Of a stretch of 64,000 bases of DNA, positions 46,473-54,081 are shown piece after piece. Under the pieces are notes generated by a model. The model had not been told where the DNA came from. It did no database searches and worked only from the letters and a program-made list of their open reading frames with translations. Numbering within the stretch: the first letter of the stretch is position 1; the number at the start of each line of letters is the position of its first letter. The position numbers and the translations under genes were made by a program. This DNA is from Bacteroidales bacterium (GTDB taxonomy: Bacteria > Bacteroidota > Bacteroidia > Bacteroidales > WCHB1-69): positions 40,832 to 104,831 of the forward strand of contig JAFZIP010000002.1 of assembly GCA_017554325.1 (NCBI GenBank), written 5' to 3'.

Positions 46473-48399
46473 TATGCCGTGGACATCACTTACAGAACCG
46501 TCACTAGGTTTAAGCATACTGAAATCCAAACTCAAATCTGAAGGAATAAAGTGTACAATAAAACATTTTAACATATTCTTGTTAAAATATCTAAAAGTAA
46601 GTACTTATCATACTATTGCGAATATTTTTGCTGTTAATGAATTTTTGTTTACCTATGTATTTGAAAATGGAATATCGAAAAATCAAAATGAAAGTCTCAA
46701 GTTGATTTCAGAGCAAATACTATTGAACAATCATTTCTATAATAACGAAGAATATAATACTCCTGAAAAAGTATATAATCTGTTACTATATCTCCGAAAT
46801 TCAATTATACCTGCCTTTCTTGAGGATTGCTTGTCATATGTTAAGAAATACAAGCCAACAATGATTGGCTTTACTTGTATGTATGATCAAACGGTGGCTT
46901 CACTTGCTTTAGCGAATTCTGTTCACAAATGGGATCCGAATATATTATTAACATTTGGAGGTTATTCCATATACGGTTCTATCGGGAAGCAACTTATAAA
47001 GAGTTTTGATTTTATTGATTGCATTGTCAGTGGGCCAGGTGAATGTTGTGTTGTTGAATTAGCTAAAGTCTCCATAGGGAAACAGACATTTCATAATATT
47101 CCCAATATTTCATATCGGGATAGGAACGACAAGTCAATTCATTTAACTGACTCTTTTGAAAATGGTGATATAAATGACACTCCGCTTCCTGATTTTTCAG
47201 ATTTCATAAACGACACAGCAGAATTGTCAACAAATCATATGGTAGATGTCACTTGGAATGCTGTTCCAATTATTACATCATCGGGTTGCTGGTGGGGAGA
47301 AAAAAGTCATTGTGTTTTTTGCGGAATAAATGAGTCATACATTAAGTATAGATATAAGCGAGAGGAGGTTGTTTTTGCTGAAATATTAGAATTATATAGA
47401 CATTACAACAAGAGGATTTTCAGAATATATGACTACATATTATGCCATAAATATTATGAAACACTCTTGCCGCGATTGTCTGAATACAATAAGAAAAGTT
47501 CAACACCTTTTTTCTTCACATGTGAAATTAAATCAAATGTCACAGAAAAACAAATTAAGCGTTTAAAAGAAGCAGGATTCCTCATGGTTCAACCTGGTAT
47601 AGAGTCTTTTTCAACGAATGTGTTGAAAAAAATGCATAAAGGTGTTCGTGCTATTCAAAATATTCAATGTTTAGTGTTAGGATTTAAATATAATATTTAC
47701 ATAGGATATAATATTTTATTCGGATTTCCAAATGATGAAACTGGCGATTACCAAGATTTAGCCAAAACAATTCCAATGTTATATCACTTACATGCACCAA
47801 ATTCCTGTGATCGAATAGCTATTACGAAAGATTCCCCACTTCATATACATGGCGAGCACTTTGGCATAAACCAGTATTATCATCACAACTTTTACGATTG
47901 TATGTTCTCTGAAGACTTTTTACAAAACCATTGTTTTGATTTAGATGAGTATTGTTATTATTACCATTATCCATTTACAACACCCGATTCCCTCAAATTT
48001 CAATATCTAGTGTTACAAAAACAAGTGTCTTATTGGAAAAAAACACAAAACAGCAGACGTGCACAATTGTTTTACAAAATCACTCGAGATAGCATAGTTT
48101 TTTTTGACAGCAGATATACCACACAACTTGAACAATATATTTTTGACAAGTGTGTAGCAGACGTATATCAGAAATGTGACTGTACCATTGCTCATATTGA
48201 TAACATTTATTCAGAACTGTCAAATTATTATTCCCGAAATCAGATACACAATGCTGTTGAGATGCTTAGGGAACAACGACTAGTGTTTGTCGAAAACAAT
48301 GAAATTATTGGATTAGCTTTTCCTGAAAAAGTATATGATAACATAGAGAACGAGAATAAGTTGTTCAAGGAAATATTTTTAAAAAATGATCATTCCTAA
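46438..48399 (+). CDS. Radical SAM enzyme, RiPP maturation rSAM 1 type
   Basis: The 653-residue protein starts with a cobalamin-binding-like Rossmann domain (VLLISMPWTSLTEPSLGLSI; later IGFTCMYDQT, LTFGGYSIYG, SGPGECCVVEL). The radical SAM core has cysteines C284, C292 and C295 in GCWWGEKSHCVFCGINE. The CX7CX2C spacing and the GCWWG/FCG context are those of the RiPP maturation radical SAM protein 1 family, not the usual CX3CX2C. The end is a small winged-helix-like part. The family modifies ribosomal peptides, and related B12-dependent members methylate unactivated carbons. The exact reaction is unknown. Confidence 0.87.
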   Translation: MKRKTPKVLLISMPWTSLTEPSLGLSILKSKLKSEGIKCTIKHFNIFLLKYLKVSTYHTIANIFAVNEFLFTYVFENGISKNQNESLKLISEQILLNNHFYNNEEYNTPEKVYNLLLYLRNSIIPAFLEDCLSYVKKYKPTMIGFTCMYDQTVASLALANSVHKWDPNILLTFGGYSIYGSIGKQLIKSFDFIDCIVSGPGECCVVELAKVSIGKQTFHNIPNISYRDRNDKSIHLTDSFENGDINDTPLPDFSDFINDTAELSTNHMVDVTWNAVPIITSSGCWWGEKSHCVFCGINESYIKYRYKREEVVFAEILELYRHYNKRIFRIYDYILCHKYYETLLPRLSEYNKKSSTPFFFTCEIKSNVTEKQIKRLKEAGFLMVQPGIESFSTNVLKKMHKGVRAIQNIQCLVLGFKYNIYIGYNILFGFPNDETGDYQDLAKTIPMLYHLHAPNSCDRIAITKDSPLHIHGEHFGINQYYHHNFYDCMFSEDFLQNHCFDLDEYCYYYHYPFTTPDSLKFQYLVLQKQVSYWKKTQNSRRAQLFYKITRDSIVFFDSRYTTQLEQYIFDKCVADVYQKCDCTIAHIDNIYSELSNYYSRNQIHNAVEMLREQRLVFVENNEIIGLAFPEKVYDNIENENKLFKEIFLKNDHS

Positions 48400-49093
48400 A
48401 ATTATCCATCAAATCTGGTCGTCAAAACAAAAGCCATTGCCGCCTTTGTTTAAAAAATGGGGGATGAGCTGGGAGTTGTTAAATCCTAATTATCAGTATA
48501 TATGTTGGGACGACAACAAGATTAGCTTTTTTTTATCAGAATATTATAGTGATAAAAAAGAACTGTTGAGTAAATTTCCTTATGACATTCAACAATGGGA
48601 TATTTTGAAATACTTGATACTTTTCGTTTATGGTGGTATATATGTTGATTTTGATTCTGAATGTGTGCGGAATCTTACGCCTTTGATGGATGATGATAAA
48701 CCGTTGTATTTCACTTCTGATCCTCATTATTCGGAAAAAAGTATAAACAATTCCTTCATTGCTTCAGTCCCTAAAAATGATTTTATTTCGTATGTTATTG
48801 ACTACTGTTTTGAACAAGCATTATATTTGAAATTTGACAATAGAGTGAATACTGTTTTGAATACGACAGGGCCAAAAATGTTGAATTATTTGTATGAAGA
48901 ATACCCCTTCAAAGACCAAATTAAAATAATACATTATAAATACACATCCCCTATTACGCAGGTGGATTCATGTAGGATTCTTAAGGGATCTGAGAGCCCT
49001 ATTTTACACGGAAAGCTCCGAGAAGCTTTTGTGGTTCATTATTTTTCAGGAACGTGGGTTTCAGATGAACTAATTATAGATTGCCGTTCATAA
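48386..49093 (+). CDS. DXD-type glycosyltransferase (Gly_transf_sug/GT32-like)
   Basis: A 235-residue soluble enzyme with the start IPKIIHQIWSS, a stretch FPYDIQQWDILKYLILFVYG and the metal/sugar-nucleotide motif YVDFDSE (D88, D90). It ends HYFSGTWVSDE. This is the pattern of the capsular-synthesis/OCH1-like DXD family. It overlaps the radical SAM gene by 14 bases, so it is tightly coupled to it. I infer that it adds a sugar to the modified peptide or to a carrier in the pathway. The sugar is unknown. Confidence 0.88.
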   Translation: MIIPKIIHQIWSSKQKPLPPLFKKWGMSWELLNPNYQYICWDDNKISFFLSEYYSDKKELLSKFPYDIQQWDILKYLILFVYGGIYVDFDSECVRNLTPLMDDDKPLYFTSDPHYSEKSINNSFIASVPKNDFISYVIDYCFEQALYLKFDNRVNTVLNTTGPKMLNYLYEEYPFKDQIKIIHYKYTSPITQVDSCRILKGSESPILHGKLREAFVVHYFSGTWVSDELIIDCRS

Positions 49094-49112
49094 CATTGTA
49101 AAGATAGACCCG

Positions 49113-50033
49113 ATGGATGCTATAATTGCCAATATTACATGGGACTTCATTCTTATCAGTCGTCGAATAAGAAATTTTGGAATACACCCTATAGTAGGGT
49201 TCCTGCTATTATTAATACTTGTAGTTGTACTTCCCGCCATCTTGCTTGAAAGACAAAAATACTTTGCACCGACATACTTTTGCGCGGGAGTGCTTTCTCT
49301 GATTCCTTTGAACAAAAAGGAACGTTGTGATTTTTTGCGTAATTGTCATACAAAAAGAAATTATTATCTAACTCGATGCGTTGAAAATCTGATTGTCACT
49401 CTTCCGTATATGATTATCTTTATAATATATCACAAGTTCATATATGCTCTTGCAGTGCTTGTTTTCGCTGTTCTCACTCTTTTCCTGTCTTTAAAAAAAA
49501 TATCGATTGTAATACCGACTCCTCTTTTAAAATCATCTTTTGAGTTTGTTTTGGGTTTCAGGTATTCTTTCATATTGATTTTCGGATTATATTTTATGTG
49601 CTTTGAAGCTGCTGTTTACCAAAATCTTGCCTTGGGAGTGGCTTCATTATTGTTGCTCTTTGTCATATTCATAGGGTATTTCTTCTACGCGGAACCCGAT
49701 TACTATGTTTGGATATACAATTCGTCCCCAAATGATTTCTTAAGTAAAAAGATGATTAATGTGGCACGAAACACCTTGATTTTGACCATGTTGCCTATTC
49801 TGTTGCTGTCGTTTTCCTTTCACCAGGATATTTTGGTCGTGTTATACTTTTTCCTGCACGGGTTTTGCTGTTTAATGTGTTCCATTGTGTTGAAATATTA
49901 TGTGTATCCTGCACCTATGAATATCGGGGAAGAAATATTGTTGGTTTTTACGATAATTTGTCCCCTGTTACCTTTGGTTTTATGCTTTGCATTATGGAAG
50001 AAAACTGTTAAAAAATTATCTGAATATTTATGA
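49113..50033 (+). CDS. ABC transporter permease-like membrane protein
   Basis: A 306-residue, very hydrophobic protein with about 7-8 helices. A loop reads SLIPLNKKERCDFLRNCHTK, like the coupling region of ABC-2-type exporters. It has no family signature I can name. Its last codons overlap the ATPase gene by 4 bases (the ATGA type), so the pair should form one ABC exporter. In this operon that exporter would move the finished peptide or give producer immunity. Confidence 0.8.
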   Translation: MDAIIANITWDFILISRRIRNFGIHPIVGFLLLLILVVVLPAILLERQKYFAPTYFCAGVLSLIPLNKKERCDFLRNCHTKRNYYLTRCVENLIVTLPYMIIFIIYHKFIYALAVLVFAVLTLFLSLKKISIVIPTPLLKSSFEFVLGFRYSFILIFGLYFMCFEAAVYQNLALGVASLLLLFVIFIGYFFYAEPDYYVWIYNSSPNDFLSKKMINVARNTLILTMLPILLLSFSFHQDILVVLYFFLHGFCCLMCSIVLKYYVYPAPMNIGEEILLVFTIICPLLPLVLCFALWKKTVKKLSEYL

Positions 50034-50722
50034 TTCAACTGATTGATTTGACCAAATCGTTTGGCAGTAATACTGTCCTTGACAAAGTGTCATTCACTTT
50101 CAAAAACGGTGCTGTTTATGGAATTGTCGGCAAGAATGGTGCGGGCAAAACTACTTTGTTCAGATGCATTGCTGGCTTGGAAAGATATAGAGGGACGATA
50201 GTGTCCGAAGAAATGCCACTGAAAAATCATCTCATATTCTTGCCCACAGAACCTTTTTTTTATAAAATGATGACAGGGGAGGAATATGTTCAATTCATTT
50301 GCAATGCACGACAGAATAGGGTGAACAACCTTTTTTCAAAAAACATTTTCAACATACCTCTCAAGCAATATATTTCAACGTATTCTTCCGGAATGAAGAA
50401 AAAATTGGCCTTGTTTGCGGCACTCTTACAAAACGTTGATTATTATATTTTGGATGAGCCGTTTAATGGAATAGATTTTCAAAGCAGCCTTATTCTATTT
50501 GATATAATTGAATTTCTAAAAACGAATAAGAGTAAAACAATCATAATATCATCACATATATTTTCCACCTTGAAACAAAGTTGTGATGAAATTATACTGT
50601 TAGAAAATTCCACTTTTAAGCATCATGTTGATAAAGATAATTTTGACAGGCTTGAAAAAGACATCCACTCTGAGGTCGTTGAATTAGATTTGAACTTGTG
50701 GGAATCTGCCAAAAACTCATAG
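50030..50722 (+). CDS. ABC transporter ATP-binding protein
   Basis: A 230-residue ATPase with Walker A (GKNGAGKTTLF, residues ~34-44), an ABC signature variant (STYSSGMKKKLAL), Walker B with D-loop (YYILDEPFNGID) and H-loop histidine (IIISSHIF). It has no C39 peptidase domain and no membrane part, so it needs the upstream permease. Last gene of the AT-rich operon. A 112-base tandem repeat starts right after its stop. Confidence 0.93.
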   Translation: MIQLIDLTKSFGSNTVLDKVSFTFKNGAVYGIVGKNGAGKTTLFRCIAGLERYRGTIVSEEMPLKNHLIFLPTEPFFYKMMTGEEYVQFICNARQNRVNNLFSKNIFNIPLKQYISTYSSGMKKKLALFAALLQNVDYYILDEPFNGIDFQSSLILFDIIEFLKTNKSKTIIISSHIFSTLKQSCDEIILLENSTFKHHVDKDNFDRLEKDIHSEVVELDLNLWESAKNS

Positions 50723-50726
50723 ATTC

Positions 50727-50965
50727 TTTGCTTCGCAAGGCCTCTTTTTCGTCCGTCTTCATCCTTGTGAACGCAAGCGCAAGGGCGAGATTGCATATCT
50801 CTCCGCTGCCGCGGGCATCCTTGCAAACAAAAAAAGGCCTTGCTGCGCAAGTCCTCTTTTTCGCCCATCTTCATCCTTGTGAACGCAAGCGCAAGAGCGA
50901 GATTGCATATCTCTCCGCTGCCGCGGGCGTCCTTGCAAACAAAAAGGCCTTTGCTTCGCAAGGCC
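50727..50965. repeat. Tandem 110-113-base repeat (2.2 copies) with hairpins
   Basis: Units start at about 50727, 50840 and 50950. Each begins with a TTGCTTCGCAA hairpin flanked by AGGCC/GGCCT, and the full units continue CATCCTTGTGAACGCAAGCG. The GC content rises sharply against the operon before it. It is not a CRISPR array, because the unit is too long and there are no short spacers. It covers the right edge of the AT-rich island. Confidence 0.8.
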
Positions 50966-51026
50966 TCCTAATTGTTCGCCGTCAGCCTTACGTCCGCGAG
51001 CGGACGACGGCTTCCTGCAAACAATT

Positions 51027-51055
51027 AAGGCGACACGAAAAGTGTCGCCTTTTTG
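51027..51055 (+). terminator. Terminator between the island and tRNA-Ser
   Basis: Arms AGGCGACAC and GTGTCGCCT with a GAAAA loop, then TTTTTG on the plus strand. It can end the ABC operon transcript and may also act on the convergent tRNA-Ser transcript. Confidence 0.75.
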
Positions 51056-51059
51056 TTTG

Positions 51060-51146
51060 CGGAGAGGGCGAGATTCGAACTCGCGGATAGGTTTCCCCAT
51101 CGACAGTTTAGCAAACTGTTGGTTTCAGCCACTCACCCACCTCTCC
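51060..51146 (-). tRNA. tRNA-Ser (GCT)
   Basis: On the minus strand a class II tRNA folds. The acceptor pairs GGAGAGG with CCTCTCC. The anticodon stem is ACAGT/ACTGT around TTGCTAA, giving anticodon GCT (reads AGC/AGU). There is a long variable arm, a T arm with GTTCGAATC, and discriminator G. The 3' end faces the AT-rich operon. Confidence 0.95.
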
Positions 51147-51170
51147 GGGTTTCGTTTTTGAAATCGGCGG

Positions 51171-51178
51171 CAAAAATA
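51171..51178 (-). promoter_or_regulatory. -7 element for tRNA-Ser
   Basis: TATTTTTG followed by CCGCC on the minus strand, 24 bases before the tRNA. The same TATTTTTGCCGCC block precedes tRNA-Leu. Confidence 0.55.
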
Positions 51179-51214
51179 CACTTTTTTATTATTCCATCAT
51201 TTATTTTCAAAAAA

Positions 51215-51392
51215 TATTTTTCACCCATGTTCCTCTTTTACCCCATTCACCCCATTCACCCTCTTTATATTACTACCCCGGCCTCCGGCCACCCCTTCTA
51301 TTTTATAAGGGGATTATATAACTCCTCCTATCCTCCTTTCCTCCTATCCTCTTTTACCCCATTCACCTCTTTCACCCCATGTTCCCCTTTTT
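51215..51392. repeat. Pyrimidine tract (CCCCATTCACC-type) before lpxD
   Basis: Repeats of TTTTACCCCATTCACC and CTCCTATCCTC fill the gap before lpxD, interrupted by CCGGCCTCCGGCC. Same type as 24180-24262. No coding signal is seen in 51179-51395. Confidence 0.6.
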
Positions 51393-51395
51393 TTG

Positions 51396-51403
51396 TATCT
51401 TTG
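51396..51403 (+). promoter_or_regulatory. -7 element for lpxD-lpxC
   Basis: TATCTTTG followed by CGG, 18 bases before the ATG at 51422. Confidence 0.6.
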
Positions 51404-51421
51404 CGGCCCTAAATCAGCGAT

Positions 51422-52432
51422 ATGAAATACACGGTTTCTCAAATTGCGGAATTACTTGCAGCTGAGGTGGTTGGAGATCCTCAAGGCGTTATTACCACCG
51501 TCTGCAAAATTGAGGAAGGTTTGCCCGGCGGGCTCACTTTTCTTGCCAATCCGAAATACACGCATTATATATATGACACCAAAGCCACTGCGGCTATCGT
51601 GAACAAGGATTTTGCGCCCGAACATGACGTGCCCTGCACGCTCATCAAGGTGGAGAACTCCTATCTCGCATTCGCCAAATTGCTGAATTTTTATCAGGAA
51701 ACGGTCATGATGCACGCCAAAGTCTGCATTTCCGACAAAGCCTGTATTGCCGAATCTGCCAAGATTGGCGAGAATGTCTATATTGGCGAGTTTGTCAGCA
51801 TCGGCGAGAATGTGGTCATCGGCAACGGCGCGCGCATCTATCCGCAAGTGTGCCTGGGCGACAATGTGAAGGTGGGCGACCGCACCACCTTGAACTCCGG
51901 CGTGAAGGTGTATGCCGACTGTGTGATTGGCAACGACTGCATCCTGCACGCGGGTGCCGTCATCGGTGCCGATGGTTTCGGCTTCGCCGCACAGGACGGG
52001 CAATATCTCAAGATTCCGCAAATCGGCAACGTGGTCATCGGTAATAACGTGGAGATTGGTGCAAACACCTGCATCGATCGCGCCACTATGGGCTCCACGA
52101 AGATCGAGGATGACGTGAAGATCGACAATCTGGTGCAAATCGCGCACAACGTCACGGTGGGCGAGGGCACGGGCATGGCTGCGCAGGTGGGTATCGCTGG
52201 TTCTGCCAGAATTGGCAAGCACTGCATCCTGGCCGGGCAGGCCGGTGTGGCAGGGCACATCACGGTGGAAGACGGCACCATCGTGGGCGCGCAGGCAGGC
52301 GTGTCGCACTCGCTCAAGAGAGGCATGTACCTCGGCAACCCCGCCATCCCGCTCAGCGAGGAAAAACGGCTCATCGTCTATCGGCGCAAGTTGCCGGATC
52401 TGTTCCAACAAGTAAAAGACCTGCAAAAGTAA
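51422..52432 (+). CDS. lpxD: UDP-3-O-acylglucosamine N-acyltransferase LpxD
   Basis: The 336-residue protein has the LpxD N-terminal domain ([33 protein letters not shown]) and then a left-handed beta helix of hexapeptide repeats from residue ~105 ([20 protein letters not shown]). The catalytic-histidine region ([14 protein letters not shown]) and [13 protein letters not shown] follow. It adds the second 3-hydroxyacyl chain in lipid A synthesis. It shares a promoter with lpxC, 41 bases downstream. Confidence 0.96.
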   Translation: MKYTVSQIAELLAAEVVGDPQGVITTVCKIEEGLPGGLTFLANPKYTHYIYDTKATAAIVNKDFAPEHDVPCTLIKVENSYLAFAKLLNFYQETVMMHAKVCISDKACIAESAKIGENVYIGEFVSIGENVVIGNGARIYPQVCLGDNVKVGDRTTLNSGVKVYADCVIGNDCILHAGAVIGADGFGFAAQDGQYLKIPQIGNVVIGNNVEIGANTCIDRATMGSTKIEDDVKIDNLVQIAHNVTVGEGTGMAAQVGIAGSARIGKHCILAGQAGVAGHITVEDGTIVGAQAGVSHSLKRGMYLGNPAIPLSEEKRLIVYRRKLPDLFQQVKDLQK

Positions 52433-52473
52433 GGGTGTCCCATTTAGAATCATTGTAAACTATATCTGATATA

Positions 52474-53388
52474 ATGAATTTCCAAACCACAATTATGTCC
52501 CCGATATCCATATCGGGAAAAGGATTACACACGGGCCAGCAAGTCACAGTGACGCTGGAACCCGCGCCGGCGGATTCCGGCATCCAGTTCATGCGTGTTG
52601 ACCTGCCGGGCTGCCCGGAGGTCAAGGCCTGCCCCGAGAATGTGTTCGACACCTCGCGCGGAACCGCCATCAAGGACGGCCCGGCCGAAGTGTACACGAT
52701 TGAACACCTTATGGCCGCACTGGCCGGATTGAGCCTCGACAATTTGCTTGTGAAGATGATGGGCCCTGAAACACCCATCCTGGACGGCAGCTCCAGAGTC
52801 TATGTGGAACTCATCAAGGAGGTGGGTGTCAAGGAACTGGACCAGCCTCGCCATTATGCCACCGTGAAGGAGGAGATTTCCTTCTCCATCCCGGAACAGC
52901 AGATTAAACTCACCATCAAGCCTGCCGACCATTTCAAGATGACGGTCAACGTGGACTACGGCACCAAGGTGCTTTCCGCGCAGCAGGCTGTGCTGAACAA
53001 TCTGGAGGATTTTTACCCGGAGGTCTATAATTGCCGCACTTTCGTGTTCCTGAATGAACTGCAGTTCCTCATCCAGAACAACCTGATCCGCGGCGGCGAC
53101 GTGGATAACGCCATCGTCTTTGTCGATAAGATTCCGGAGAAGGCGGTCTTGAAGCAGTTGGCTCTCTTTTTCAACAAGCAGGATATTACCGTCACGCCCG
53201 ACCATGTACTGAACAACATCACCTTGAGACATCCCAATGAGCCCGCCCGCCACAAATTGCTGGATCTCATCGGAGACCTCTATTTATTGGGCTATCCGTT
53301 GCGTGCCGAGATTCTTGCCAGCCGTCCCGGACATCTTGCCAATACCTCCTTCGCAAAAAAAATCAAAGAAAATATCATTTTGTTGTAA
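52474..53388 (+). CDS. lpxC: UDP-3-O-acyl-GlcNAc deacetylase LpxC (no FabZ domain)
   Basis: A 304-residue LpxC, the committed zinc deacetylase of lipid A synthesis. The zinc and catalytic residues are visible in YTIEHLMAALAGLSLDN (Glu-His) and ARHKLLDLIGDLYLLGYP (His and Asp), with RPGHLANTSFAK near the end. In most Bacteroidota LpxC is fused to a C-terminal FabZ dehydratase domain and is about 460 residues long. This one stops after KENIILL, and no FabZ coding follows in the 70 bases before a terminator. lpxA is also not next door. Confidence 0.93.
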   Translation: MNFQTTIMSPISISGKGLHTGQQVTVTLEPAPADSGIQFMRVDLPGCPEVKACPENVFDTSRGTAIKDGPAEVYTIEHLMAALAGLSLDNLLVKMMGPETPILDGSSRVYVELIKEVGVKELDQPRHYATVKEEISFSIPEQQIKLTIKPADHFKMTVNVDYGTKVLSAQQAVLNNLEDFYPEVYNCRTFVFLNELQFLIQNNLIRGGDVDNAIVFVDKIPEKAVLKQLALFFNKQDITVTPDHVLNNITLRHPNEPARHKLLDLIGDLYLLGYPLRAEILASRPGHLANTSFAKKIKENIILL

Positions 53389-53478
53389 CAAAATAGAAAC
53401 CCTTACGTAAAGCCTAATACGATTTTGAAAAACTATCATGAATAGTTTTCGATTATCTTACATAGGTTAATGGTTTGA

Positions 53479-53507
53479 TAGCGGCAGTGTACTGCCGCTA
53501 TTTTTTT
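53479..53507 (+). terminator. Terminator after lpxC
   Basis: Perfect arms TAGCGGCAGT and ACTGCCGCTA with a 2-base loop, followed by seven Ts. The next -7 element starts 2 bases after the T run. Confidence 0.85.
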
Positions 53508-53508
53508 G

Positions 53509-53516
53509 TATATTTG
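53509..53516 (+). promoter_or_regulatory. -7 element for the DUF6913-dapA operon
   Basis: TATATTTG followed by CAG, 28 bases before the ATG at 53545. It excludes an in-frame TTG at 53506. Confidence 0.55.
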
Positions 53517-53544
53517 CAGTCTTAAAATAATTTGTCAGAGTCCT

Positions 53545-54081
53545 ATGTTTTCCAAGATAAAAAACTATTTTCTTCAAAGGCATCTTGCTGAGAATAAGAA
53601 AAATAGGCAAAGAAATCTGCTTGCGTTGTCGCGTGCAAAATCCATCGGAATTGTGTGTGAAATCACCGATGAGAATTCCTATAAAGACATCTTCCGTCTG
53701 TTCAACAATCTGCAAAACGACGGGCATGTCGTCAAGATGATTGGTTACATTGACGAAAAGGAGGTTCCTTTTTTCTGTTTGCAACAGCTGTCGGCGGACT
53801 ATTTCTGCAATAAGCATCTCAACTGGTACGGCAACCCCACCATGGTGCAGGTGCAGGACTTCATTAACAAGGATTTTGATGTGTTGATTGACTTCAATTA
53901 CCGCTTTCACGGGCCTGTCAAAGCCATACTGGCCCAGTCGAATGCGAAGTTCATCATCGGTCGCGAGCGCACCAACAGTACGTTGTATGACTTGTTCATT
54001 GACAAGTCGCCGAAAGACAACCAGACTTATTTGAAAGAGATTTTCACTTACACCCAAATGTTGACGGGCAATGAAAAATAG
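53545..54081 (+). CDS. DUF6913-like protein
   Basis: A 178-residue protein that begins with a basic helix (MFSKIKNYFLQRHLAENKKN). A three-layer alpha/beta part follows (SIGIVCEITDENSYKDIFRL, VKMIGYIDEKEVPFF, DFDVLIDFNYRFHGPVKAIL) and then AKFIIGRER. I believe it belongs to the DUF6913 group of Bacteroidota, whose role is unknown. It overlaps dapA by 11 bases, so translation of dapA is probably coupled to it. Confidence 0.78.
   Translation: MFSKIKNYFLQRHLAENKKNRQRNLLALSRAKSIGIVCEITDENSYKDIFRLFNNLQNDGHVVKMIGYIDEKEVPFFCLQQLSADYFCNKHLNWYGNPTMVQVQDFINKDFDVLIDFNYRFHGPVKAILAQSNAKFIIGRERTNSTLYDLFIDKSPKDNQTYLKEIFTYTQMLTGNEK

Noticed and set aside
50727..50965. CRISPR array
   Set aside because: The repeated unit is 110-113 bases with almost no variable part, and no cas genes are present.
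50698..51090. Arg/Ala-rich open frames through the tandem repeats
   Set aside because: They cross the repeats, the terminator and part of tRNA-Ser and have no coding character.
50780..51090. Integration site duplicated from the tRNA-Ser 3' end
   Set aside because: Only about 10 bases (GGGCGAGATT) recur within the tandem repeats, and no copy is found at the left edge of the island.
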